Assembly: GCA_009835395.1 (NCBI GenBank)
Contig: VXXM01000079.1
Location: 1 to 64,000 of the forward strand
Direction: 5' to 3'
Source of the DNA: Acidimicrobiia bacterium
GTDB lineage: Bacteria; Actinomycetota; Acidimicrobiia; Acidimicrobiales; CATQHL01
Length of the DNA: 64,000 nt
The stretch's first letter is position 1; every line of letters starts with the position of its first letter. Of this stretch, positions 24,348 to 32,495 are shown one piece after another. The position numbers and the translations under genes are program-made. A model generated the notes under the pieces. It was not told the DNA's origin, did not search any database, and saw only the letters and a program-made list of their open reading frames with translations.

Positions 24348-25325
24348 ATGGAGCGGATCGCGGGATACGAGCCGGCAGACGCCATCCCGATGCTTCCGCC
24401 CACGCTGCGGGGTGGACCACGGAAGGCGCTGCGCACCGTCTGGGACCTCGTTTGGATGACGATGTGGCCCTACGGGTTCGTCTACGCCGGCCTGGCGGCG
24501 TTGGTGTGGAACGTCTTCACGCCCGCCATGGAGCGCATGGAGCGGTTCGCGGTCGGCTGGATCGCCGAGATCTACCTGCGCAACGTGGTGCTGCTGCTGG
24601 TCTCGGCGGGTGGTCTCCATCTCTGGCTCTACGTGCGCCGGGCGCAGGGCAAGGACTACAAGTACGACTACCGGTGGCCGCGCAAGAGGAGTCGCCGCTT
24701 CCTCTGGCGCAGCCAGACCCGGGACAACATGTTCTGGGCGCTCACCAGCGGTGCCTTCTTCTGGACGGCCTACGAGGCCTTGCTTCTTTGGGCGTACGCC
24801 AACGACCACATCGCGCGGGTGGATTGGGGTGACGGCCCGGGTTGGGTCGTCTACCTGCTTGCGATGACGGTCGTGCCGTTCTTCCTGGTCACGGCGTGGT
24901 TCTATGTGACCCACCGGCTGCTGCACACCCGTCCCCTCTACCGCTGGGCGCACTACCTGCATCACAAGAACGTGAACACCGGACCGTGGTCGGGGCTCTC
25001 GATGCACCCCGTCGAGCACCTGCTCTACTTCTCCACGGTGCTGTTCTTCATGGTCATCCCGGTGAGCCCGTTCGTCGTCATTCTCACGAACCTCTTCACC
25101 GCCATGGATCCGGCTCGAGGTCACTGCGGCTTCGATCGCTTCGAGATCGGCTACGGCCGCACGATGCCCGCGGGCACCTACTACCACGACCTGCACCACA
25201 AGTACTTCGAGTGCAACTACGGCTTGCAAGTGATCCCCATAGACGCCTGGATGGGCACCTGGCACGACGGCTCGCCCGAGGCGCACGAACGCATGCGGGC
25301 CCGCCTGGAGGCCACTCGGCGCTGA
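24348..25325 (+). CDS. Fatty-acid hydroxylase / sterol-desaturase superfamily membrane protein (copy 2)
   Basis: This 325-residue paralogue of the 21387 gene has the same membrane-segment layout and histidine boxes: HRLLH (189-193), HYLHHKN (about 202), HPVEH and HDLHHKYFECNYG. The start at the ATG at 24348 has GGGGGA upstream and matches the length of copy 1; the track ORF begins about 216 nt too early, inside the divergent promoter region. As in copy 1, the segment HKNVNTGPWSGLSMHPVEHLLYFS is conserved. Two such similar copies 2 kb apart suggest duplication followed by substrate divergence or a heteromer. Confidence 0.88.
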   Translation: MERIAGYEPADAIPMLPPTLRGGPRKALRTVWDLVWMTMWPYGFVYAGLAALVWNVFTPAMERMERFAVGWIAEIYLRNVVLLLVSAGGLHLWLYVRRAQGKDYKYDYRWPRKRSRRFLWRSQTRDNMFWALTSGAFFWTAYEALLLWAYANDHIARVDWGDGPGWVVYLLAMTVVPFFLVTAWFYVTHRLLHTRPLYRWAHYLHHKNVNTGPWSGLSMHPVEHLLYFSTVLFFMVIPVSPFVVILTNLFTAMDPARGHCGFDRFEIGYGRTMPAGTYYHDLHHKYFECNYGLQVIPIDAWMGTWHDGSPEAHERMRARLEATRR

Positions 25326-25338
25326 GCGTGGCGGCGGG

Positions 25339-26805
25339 CTAACCCGGCGGCCGCCCCTCGGCGGCACGGACCAACCGCTTGGCCAGCAGCCGGAAGATCA
25401 CCGAGTGGACCGGGTACAGCGCCCACCAGTACAGGCGTCCCAACACCCCGCGGGGGTACATGCGAGCCAGTTGGTGCAAGGTCTGCCGGCCGTTCTCGGT
25501 GGCGATGTGCCACTCCAGGAAGGCCACGCCCGGCAGGCGCATCTCGGCGCGCAGCCGGAGTAGCCGCGCGGGATCGACGGCCTCGACGCGGAAGTAGTCC
25601 AGAGCGTCGCCCACACGCAGGTCGTCCGGATGGCGGCGGCCCCGTCGCATCCCGACCCCTCCGACGAGCGAGTCGAGCGCGCCACGCAACGCCCACAGGG
25701 GTTGGGCGACGTACCAGCCGCGGTCGCCCCCCACGCCCGAGATGGTGGCGAACAGCGCCTCGGTCGACGCGCCGGTGTGGAGCGCTCGCTCGTCACTGAG
25801 CACGGTCCCACCGGCCCAGGAGGGGTCCTGGGGCATGGGCTCTGCAACGCTCCGCTCGGGTGAGCTGCCCGTCCAACTGGTCTGCACGTCGAGGTCCTGC
25901 ACCCGCTGCAGCGCCCGGGTCAGTGCCTCGTCGAGTCCCACTGGCTCGTGGTCGACGAATTGCCGGATGTCCCGCTCGGGGCTCACGACCACATCGTTGA
26001 TGAGGCTGTCCACCAGCGGTCGGGCCAGGCCGTAGGGCAGGGGCGTGACCAGCCGTACCCAGTGCGAGGACAGGCGCGGCGTCAGCACCGGGACCGGAAG
26101 GATGACCCGGGGTCGCAGCCCGGCTGCGCGGGCGTAGCGATCCATCATCTTCCGGTAGGTGACCACATCCCGTCCGCCCACCTCCACGACGCGTCCCGCC
26201 AGCGCCTCGACCTGCGGAGCGGCAACCAGATAGTGCAGCACGTCACCGATGGCGATCGGCTGGCAGCTGGTCAGGGTCACCCAGCGGGGACAGGTCATGG
26301 CCGGCAGCCGGTCGACGAGGTGGCGCAGCATCTCGAAGGAGGCGCTGCCCGAGCCGATGATGACCGCGGCCCGCAATTCGGTGACCGGCACTGCGCCGCC
26401 GGCCAGCACGCGCCCGACCTCGTGCCGGCTTGCCAGGTGGGGCGAGAGAGCGGCGGGATCGTCGGCGCCCAGCCCGCCGAGGTACACGATCCGTCTCACA
26501 CCGGCGGCCTGCGCGGCCGCAGCGGTGTTGGCCGCGCCCAGCCGGTCGGTCTCGGCGAAGCGGTCGCTGTGACCCATGGCGTGCACCAGGTAGTACACCG
26601 CGTCGATGCCGGCGAAGCCCTGCTCGAGAGAGTCCCGGTCCCCGACATCGCCCCGCACCACCTCCACCTGCTCCCCCCAGCCGAAACCGCCGGCGCGCTC
26701 AGGGCGGCGCACGATGCAGCGCACGTCACCGCCGGCGTCCAGCAACTGCGGCACCAGCCGTCCGCCGACGTACCCCGTGGCGCCCAGAACGGCGACGCGG
26801 ATCAT
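25339..26805 (-). CDS. NAD(P)-binding extended SDR with DUF2867 C-terminal domain
   Basis: This 488-residue protein has two domains. The N-terminal half is an NmrA/atypical SDR Rossmann domain, with VAVLGATGYVGGRLVPQLL at 4-22, YYLVHAMGH, and GVRRIVYLGGLGAD. The C-terminal half (from about residue 330) is a DUF2867 domain, with RVGDALDYFRVEAVDPARLLRLRAEMRLPG and TLHQLARMYPRGVLGRLYWWALYPVH. The C-terminus has a hydrophobic segment that may touch the membrane. It follows mftD by 49 nt on the same strand, so it may belong to the mycofactocin-linked transcript as an oxidoreductase that uses or accompanies the cofactor. The reaction is not known. Confidence 0.85.
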   Translation of the reverse strand: MIRVAVLGATGYVGGRLVPQLLDAGGDVRCIVRRPERAGGFGWGEQVEVVRGDVGDRDSLEQGFAGIDAVYYLVHAMGHSDRFAETDRLGAANTAAAAQAAGVRRIVYLGGLGADDPAALSPHLASRHEVGRVLAGGAVPVTELRAAVIIGSGSASFEMLRHLVDRLPAMTCPRWVTLTSCQPIAIGDVLHYLVAAPQVEALAGRVVEVGGRDVVTYRKMMDRYARAAGLRPRVILPVPVLTPRLSSHWVRLVTPLPYGLARPLVDSLINDVVVSPERDIRQFVDHEPVGLDEALTRALQRVQDLDVQTSWTGSSPERSVAEPMPQDPSWAGGTVLSDERALHTGASTEALFATISGVGGDRGWYVAQPLWALRGALDSLVGGVGMRRGRRHPDDLRVGDALDYFRVEAVDPARLLRLRAEMRLPGVAFLEWHIATENGRQTLHQLARMYPRGVLGRLYWWALYPVHSVIFRLLAKRLVRAAEGRPPG

Positions 26806-26854
26806 GGGCGGCGACGGTGGCCGGGGCGGTGGGCGGTCACACGTCCCGAGCGAT

Positions 26855-28033
26855 TCACTCCGAGGTGCCGGTGGTGATGCTGAAACCGGGTGGGATCAGG
26901 ATGTCGTGAGGGGTGAGATCGGCGATCGAGTCGCGGCCGAGTCCCAGCAGCGCCGAGTCGATGCCGGCTCGGAGCACGTCCAGCACGTTCTCCACGCCGG
27001 CCCGGCCGTTTGCGGCCAGGCCCCACAGGCAGGCCCGACCGATGAGTACCGCCCGGGCCCCCAGGGCGACGGCCTTGACCACGTCTCCGCCCCGGCGGAT
27101 ACCCCCGTCGAGTAGGACCTCGACATCGTTGCCCACGGCGGCGGCGATCGGCTGGAGCAGGCGAATGGTTGCCGGCGTCGTGTCGAGATTGTTGCCGCCG
27201 TGATTCGACACGGAGATAGCGGTGGCGCCGATGTCGGTGGCCCGCCGGGCGTCGTCGACGCGCACGATGCCCTTGATCATGCAGGGCCCGTCCCACTGCT
27301 GACGCAGCCACGCCAGGTCGTCCCAGGAGGGGGGCGGGGTCTGCATCCACTCGCCGTAGGCGTCGAAGAAACCCGGCGACGCCTCGCCGGGGATCGCCAT
27401 GTTCGGCACCGTCAGGTCCGGCAGCCGCCCAGCGCGCAGCCAGCGGCACAGCCAGCGGGGACGGCGGAGCACCTCGGGTGCCAGCCGCCGCATCGCCTCC
27501 AGGTTGATCCGCTGGGGGATGAACGGGCTTCCCCAGTCCCGGCTGTGCACGAAAGACCAGTCCAGCGTGACGATCAGCCCGACGGCGCCCGCCGAGCGGG
27601 CGCGTTCGAGTCGCTGCAGGATCCGGTCCCGTGACCCGCACCAGTAGATCTGGAACAGCGTCCGGGGGTTGGCGGCGACGACCTCTTCGATGGGCTTGCT
27701 GCCGAAGGCGCTGAGGCACATGACGGTTCCTCGGGCGGCGGCGGCACCGGCGACGGCCACCTCGGCCTCGGGGTGGACGGCCTGCACGCCGGTCGGCGAG
27801 ATCAGCACCGGCATCGAGACCGGCTGGCCCATGACGCTGGTGGACAGGTCGCGCCCGCCGGGCTTGCCGGCAACGGTCGGAGCGAACCCCAGCTCGCTGA
27901 ACGCAGCCTCGTTGTCGCGCAGCGTGACGCCCGCCTCGGCGCCGGCCCGCAGCGCCGCGGCGACCGAGGCCGGCAGGGTGCGCTCGGCGCGCCGGCGGGC
28001 CACCGCCACCGACTCGAACCAGCCGCCGGCCAT
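26855..28033 (-). CDS. mftD: Pre-mycofactocin synthase MftD-type FMN enzyme
   Basis: This 392-residue FMN-dependent alpha-hydroxy-acid oxidase family protein has PVLISPTGVQAVHPEAEVAVAGAAAARGTVMCLSAFGSKPIEEVV and DWGSPFIPQ. The flavin phosphate and active-site regions follow: MIKGIVRVDDARRATDIGATAISVSNHGGNN, then VLLDGGIRRGGDVVKAVALGARAVLIGR. In mycofactocin synthesis MftD oxidatively deaminates the cyclised dipeptide intermediate. Identification rests on direct coupling to mftC (stop and start share one base, TGATG). Taken alone it could be read as a lactate-dehydrogenase-like enzyme. Confidence 0.85.
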   Translation of the reverse strand: MAGGWFESVAVARRRAERTLPASVAAALRAGAEAGVTLRDNEAAFSELGFAPTVAGKPGGRDLSTSVMGQPVSMPVLISPTGVQAVHPEAEVAVAGAAAARGTVMCLSAFGSKPIEEVVAANPRTLFQIYWCGSRDRILQRLERARSAGAVGLIVTLDWSFVHSRDWGSPFIPQRINLEAMRRLAPEVLRRPRWLCRWLRAGRLPDLTVPNMAIPGEASPGFFDAYGEWMQTPPPSWDDLAWLRQQWDGPCMIKGIVRVDDARRATDIGATAISVSNHGGNNLDTTPATIRLLQPIAAAVGNDVEVLLDGGIRRGGDVVKAVALGARAVLIGRACLWGLAANGRAGVENVLDVLRAGIDSALLGLGRDSIADLTPHDILIPPGFSITTGTSE

Positions 28034-29211
28034 CAGGCGCTCACGGTCGTGGCGAGGTCGGAGGGTGCCAGCGGGCTTTCGTCACAGGCCCGAGCGGGAC
28101 GGCGCGGCAGGAGCCTCACCCGGGAGTGATCGGCTGAGGGTCGCGGTGCCGAGCCGGGCTCGACGGCTGCCAGCGCCACCGCGCCGTGGCCCTTGACACA
28201 CTCGGGGTCGGGTCCGGCGAGCGGGAGGCCGGTGAAGAACTTCGCCGCCATGCAGCCGCCGCGGCAGGCGTCATATGCCGAGCACGTGCCGCAGGCGCCG
28301 GCGTCGGCAGGTTCGCGCAGCGAGCGGAACAGGTCCGCCTCGCGCCACAGCCGCCCGAATCCGCCGGGGTCGCGCACGTTGCCGGCCAGGAAGGATTCGT
28401 GGATGGCGAACGGGCAGGCGTAGACGTCGCCGACGGGGTCGATGAGGCACACCACGCGCCCGGCGCCGCAGAGGTTCAGCCCGGGCAGCGGCTCGCCATA
28501 GCCGGCCAGGTGGAAGAACGAGTCACCGGTCAGGACCTCCTCCCCGTGCGCCAGCAGCCACCGATAGAGCATCTGCTGCTGCTCGCCGGTGGGGTGCAGT
28601 TCGCCCCAGACGTCCGCGCCGCGCCCCGACGGTCGCAGGCGGGTGAGCCGGAGTTGGGCGCCGTAGCGGTCGGCGAGCGCCTTCAGGTCGTCGACCTGGG
28701 GCAGGTTGTGGCGGGTGCAGACGACCGACAGCTTGAAGCCCCGCACACCGGCGGTGGCCAGATGCTCCATGGCGGCGAGCGCGGTGGCGAAGGTGCCCTC
28801 GCCGCGCACGGTGTCGTTGACCTCGGGGGTTGCGCCGTCGAGGGAGATCTGCACGTCCAGGTAGTCGCTGCCGGCGATGCGCCGGGCGGACTCAGGGGTG
28901 ATTCGCGAGCCGTTGGTGGAGAACTTGACCCCGACGTGGTGGGCGACGGCGTAGTCGACGATCTCCCAGAAGTCGCTGCGGATCGTCGGTTCGCCCCCGC
29001 CGATGTTGACGTAGAACACCTGCATCGCCTCGAACTCGTCGATGAGCGCCTTGGCCTCGGCGGTGGACAGCTCGCGGGGGTCGCGCCGCCCCGAACTAGA
29101 AAGACAGTGCCGGCAGTCCAGGTTGCAGGCGTAGGTCAGCTCCCAGGTGAGGCAGATCGGCGCCTCCAGCCCGGCGGCGAAGTGCTCGACCAGCGGGGCC
29201 GCCACGCTCAC
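28033..29211 (-). CDS. mftC: Mycofactocin radical SAM maturase MftC
   Basis: This 392-residue radical SAM/SPASM protein carries the 4Fe-4S site as CNLDCRHC near residue 29 (C-x3-C-x2-C), SAM-contact motif GGGEPT at about 73, and a SPASM region with CGAGRVVCLIDPVGDVYACPFA, CGTCSAYDACRGGC. MftC decarboxylates and cyclises the C-terminal Val-Tyr of the precursor peptide MftA. It overlaps mftB by 4 nt upstream and mftD by 1 nt downstream. The C-terminal 45 residues after the last Cys are Arg/Pro-rich and look like a non-conserved extension. Confidence 0.9.
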   Translation of the reverse strand: MSVAAPLVEHFAAGLEAPICLTWELTYACNLDCRHCLSSSGRRDPRELSTAEAKALIDEFEAMQVFYVNIGGGEPTIRSDFWEIVDYAVAHHVGVKFSTNGSRITPESARRIAGSDYLDVQISLDGATPEVNDTVRGEGTFATALAAMEHLATAGVRGFKLSVVCTRHNLPQVDDLKALADRYGAQLRLTRLRPSGRGADVWGELHPTGEQQQMLYRWLLAHGEEVLTGDSFFHLAGYGEPLPGLNLCGAGRVVCLIDPVGDVYACPFAIHESFLAGNVRDPGGFGRLWREADLFRSLREPADAGACGTCSAYDACRGGCMAAKFFTGLPLAGPDPECVKGHGAVALAAVEPGSAPRPSADHSRVRLLPRRPARACDESPLAPSDLATTVSA

Positions 29212-29480
29212 GGGCGGCGCTCCTGCAGCATGTCCGTCTCCACCAGCCTCGCAAGCGCCCGCTCGAAGGCAGGAAGTGCCTCTTCGGCGACGCCCGCCTC
29301 GTCGCAGGCGGCCCGCGCCGTGGCCGAACCGTCGAGCCGCTCGAGGACCTCCAGGAGCCGCCGATCCTTGAGGAACGACAGGCGCCGTGTGCCGAAGTGG
29401 TACAGCAGGGCGCCGAAACGCTCGGGCCGCACCGACACCTGCGGCGCGACGCCGAGCCGGCGATCCAGCACGGAGGTCAT
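29208..29480 (-). CDS. mftB: Mycofactocin chaperone MftB (PqqD-like)
   Basis: This 90-residue RRE/PqqD-like protein (LGVAPQVSVRPERFGALLYHFGTRRLSFLKDRRLLEVLERL, then a short helical tail) binds the precursor peptide and presents it to MftC. The start at the ATG at 29480 fits the family length; the track entry is longer by 24 unsupported residues. It is the first gene of the transcript. I searched the upstream 160 nt on this strand in all frames for an MftA-like peptide ending IDGMCGVY and found none. Confidence 0.85.
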   Translation of the reverse strand: MTSVLDRRLGVAPQVSVRPERFGALLYHFGTRRLSFLKDRRLLEVLERLDGSATARAACDEAGVAEEALPAFERALARLVETDMLQERRP

Positions 29481-29639
29481 GGTGCCAACTCCTGTCACAG
29501 TTACCGGGAGGTGCCGCTGATGGTACCCCTCACCGCCCGGAGGTCTCCGCAAGCCGGTCGGCCGGGGTCAGAGATTGTTCGTGGTGGATGTCCGGGAGGG
29601 TCGATCAGTCGTTGCTCCGTCGGGTGTAAACCTGCAGCT

Positions 29640-32495
29640 GTGGATCCCTTCCCGCGCAAGCTGATCGAGGTGGCCTTGCCGCTGGAGGCGGTGAACGCAG
29701 CCGGGCGAGCCGAGAAGGCGGTGCCGAAGAAGGGACATCCGGCCACGATGCACCTGTGGTGGTCTCGCAAGCCGTTGGGGGTGACTCGTGCCGCGCTGTT
29801 CGCCTCACTCGTTGACGATCCCTCGGCGCGGCCCGACCTGTATCCCACCGAGGCCGCGCAGCAGGAGGAGCGCCGGCGGTTGCTGGCACTGATCGAGCAA
29901 CTCTGCCGCTGGGAGCGAAGCGCTGATCCGGCCCTGCTGGCCGAAGCGCAGCGCTGCATCGCGGCGTCGGCCGGCGACAGGCCGCCGCGGATCATCGACC
30001 CGTTCTGCGGCGGCGGGGCCATCTCCACCGAGGCGATCCGGCTGGGGCTGGACACACTCGCCATCGACCTGAACCCTGTGGCGGCGCTGGTCAGTTCGGC
30101 CACCCTGTCCGTCGCGCAGCGGTTCGCCGGGCAGCCTGCCATCAGTCCTGGCGACTCCGGCGGCGACGGCACGTCGGGGATCGCCGCCGACGTCGCCCAT
30201 TACGGCGAAGCCGTGGAGGACGAGTGCCGGCGGCGCCTCGCCGGAGTGTTCCCGGCGCCATCCGGCCATTCGCCGTCCGGCTATCACGGCGTGGCCGTCT
30301 CGTACCTGTGGGCGCGGACCATCACCTGCGCCGACCCCGCCTGCGGGCGCACCACGCCGTTGCTGTCCACGTGGTGGCTCTCGAAGAAGCCGACCAACCG
30401 CTGGCACGCCCGCCCCGTCGTGGAGGGCGACCGATTCGGGTTCGTCGCCGAGCGCGGGCCACCTCCCGCCGACCTGGCGGATCTCAAGGTCGGCCGGGGC
30501 GCCAACTACAGGTGCCTGCACTGCGGCACCGTGAACGATGCCGACGTGGTGCGCCGCTGCGGGCGCGGAGCGGGGTTCGGGCTGCGGCTGGTGGCCGTGC
30601 AGGGGTTGGCCGACCCGCGCCGCCCCCGGGCGGGCCGCGTCTGGTTCAGCCCCGACGAGCCCGGCGAGAGAGCGGGCCTGGCCGGTGCCCCGGTCGGCTT
30701 CCCGGATGCTGTCGAGGCGGCGTTGCGCCACGATCTGCCCGAGGAATGCGGCAACGTCACCGCATTCGGTCTACGCACCTTCGCCGATGTGCTGTCGCCC
30801 CGCCAGCGCCGCACGATGGCGACCTTCGCCGAAGTGATCAGCGACATGACCCCGGTTGTGCACCGGGATGCCCTCTCGGCGGGACTCGCCGACGACGGGG
30901 TTGGCGTCGAGCAGGACGGAAGCGGCGCCCGCGCCTACGCCGAGGCCGTCATCACCTACCTGGCCGTGGCGCTCTCGCGCATGGCGAACCGCACGACGAC
31001 GATGACGACGCACAACCGGGCGAACGGATCGGTGGAGCAGTCCTTCATCCGGCCGGCCTACGGCTTCTACGGGGAGTTCGCCGAGGCGAACCCGTTCTCC
31101 GGATCCACCGGATCATGGGCCGGTGGCTTGGGGTATGTGGTGCGGGCGATGGCGGCCCTTCCTGCCTCGGGTGGTCCCCCTGCGGACTCGGCCCTGCGGG
31201 ACAGCGCAACCCGGCCCGGCGCTCAACCCCCCGAAGCGGTGCGCGTGGCTCGAGCGGATGTGCGCTGCGGCTCGATGCTCGGCGCTCTCGACGGCGCGGC
31301 GGGTGTGGTCTGCACCGACCCGCCCTACTACGACATGTTCGACTACGCCGCCCTCTCGAACTTGTTCCTGGTGTGGCTGCGGGCCGCACTCGGCGACGTG
31401 TGGCCTGAGACGCTGGGTCCGCCGGCGGCGCCGGCGGCCGAGCAGATCGTCGCGAACGCGGCCCGCAGTGGCGGCGATCGGGCGGCGGCGCACGAGCGAT
31501 TCGAGAAGCTGCTGCGCCTGGCATTCGAGCGCATGCGCGCCGTGCACGACAGGCGCTACCCGCTCACGGTGTTCTACGGCTACCGGCAATCCGAGACGAC
31601 ATCGTCGCCGGGGACCCGCGGATCTCCCGGCACGGCGTGGGAGGCGCTGCTGGAGAGCCTGATCGCGGCGGGCTATCGCGTCACCGCAAGCTGGCCGCTG
31701 CGGACCGAGCGACCCGAGGGTGTCAAGAAAGGCACCAAGTCGCTGGCGTCGTCGGTTCTGCTGGTCTGCCGTCCCGTGGCAGGACCGGATTCGGTTCGGC
31801 CGGCGGCCACGGTGGGCGATCTTCGATCGGCGCTGCGGGCCGAACTGCCCGGTGCCGTGCGGATGATGCAGCAGGCCGACGTCGCCCCGTTGGACCTCGT
31901 GCAGGCCGTCATCGGTCCGGGGATGGCCGTCTTCACCCGCTTCGACAGCGTCCTGACAGCCGACGGTTCGCCCCTCGGGGTCCGCGCGGTGCTCGCCATG
32001 ATCAACGAGGTGTTGGACGAGACACTCACCGGTGCCGGGGCCGAACTCGACGCAACCACCCGCTGGGCGCTCGCGTGGTTCGATGAGCACGGCTTTGCCG
32101 AGGGATCGCTCGGTCGGGCCGAGCAGCTCTCAAAGGAGCGGGACATCTCGCTGGCCGGTCCGGTCGCAGCCGGCATCGTCGTCACCGACGGGGAGCGGGT
32201 GCGCCTGCGCCGGAGCGGCGAGCTGGACACCGGCCAGGATCGGATCCGCGGTGGGATCCCGACCGTCTGGGAAGCCACCCAACAGCTCCTGCGCCACGTC
32301 TCTGACGGGGGTGAGCAGGCGGCGGCGGTGCTGTTGAGCCGCCTCGATGCCGACACCGCGGACGCGGCCCGCGAACTCGCCTACCGGCTGTTCCAGATCT
32401 GCACGCGGCGCAACCTGTCCGCAGAGGCCGCAGCCTGCAACGGTCTGGTCAACTCTTGGCCGGAACTGTGCCGTCTCGCCGCCGGCCGGGGGTAG
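29640..32495 (+). CDS. DUF1156-family DNA adenine methylase
   Basis: This protein of about 950 residues begins with the DUF1156 signature (KLIEVALPLEAVNAAGRAEKAVPKKGHPATMHLWWSRKPLG). The SAM-binding motif follows (RIIDPFCGGGAISTEAIRLGLDTLAIDLNPVA), then a possible zinc-ribbon region (CADPACGRTT, CLHCGTVND), and the catalytic DPPYYDMFDYAALSNLF. DPPY indicates N6-adenine or N4-cytosine methylation. In other genomes COG1743 proteins sit in defence islands with DUF499 ATPases and helicases; no such partner is present here. I use the GTG at 29640 because family members begin just before the LIEVALP block. An ATG at 29520 with GGGAGG upstream is an alternative that adds 40 residues. Confidence 0.85.
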   Translation: MDPFPRKLIEVALPLEAVNAAGRAEKAVPKKGHPATMHLWWSRKPLGVTRAALFASLVDDPSARPDLYPTEAAQQEERRRLLALIEQLCRWERSADPALLAEAQRCIAASAGDRPPRIIDPFCGGGAISTEAIRLGLDTLAIDLNPVAALVSSATLSVAQRFAGQPAISPGDSGGDGTSGIAADVAHYGEAVEDECRRRLAGVFPAPSGHSPSGYHGVAVSYLWARTITCADPACGRTTPLLSTWWLSKKPTNRWHARPVVEGDRFGFVAERGPPPADLADLKVGRGANYRCLHCGTVNDADVVRRCGRGAGFGLRLVAVQGLADPRRPRAGRVWFSPDEPGERAGLAGAPVGFPDAVEAALRHDLPEECGNVTAFGLRTFADVLSPRQRRTMATFAEVISDMTPVVHRDALSAGLADDGVGVEQDGSGARAYAEAVITYLAVALSRMANRTTTMTTHNRANGSVEQSFIRPAYGFYGEFAEANPFSGSTGSWAGGLGYVVRAMAALPASGGPPADSALRDSATRPGAQPPEAVRVARADVRCGSMLGALDGAAGVVCTDPPYYDMFDYAALSNLFLVWLRAALGDVWPETLGPPAAPAAEQIVANAARSGGDRAAAHERFEKLLRLAFERMRAVHDRRYPLTVFYGYRQSETTSSPGTRGSPGTAWEALLESLIAAGYRVTASWPLRTERPEGVKKGTKSLASSVLLVCRPVAGPDSVRPAATVGDLRSALRAELPGAVRMMQQADVAPLDLVQAVIGPGMAVFTRFDSVLTADGSPLGVRAVLAMINEVLDETLTGAGAELDATTRWALAWFDEHGFAEGSLGRAEQLSKERDISLAGPVAAGIVVTDGERVRLRRSGELDTGQDRIRGGIPTVWEATQQLLRHVSDGGEQAAAVLLSRLDADTADAARELAYRLFQICTRRNLSAEAAACNGLVNSWPELCRLAAGRG

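Noticed and set aside
29481-29640. A mycofactocin precursor gene (mftA) upstream of mftB
   Set aside because: All minus-strand frames were read; no small ORF with an acidic leader and GMCGVY-like end is present.
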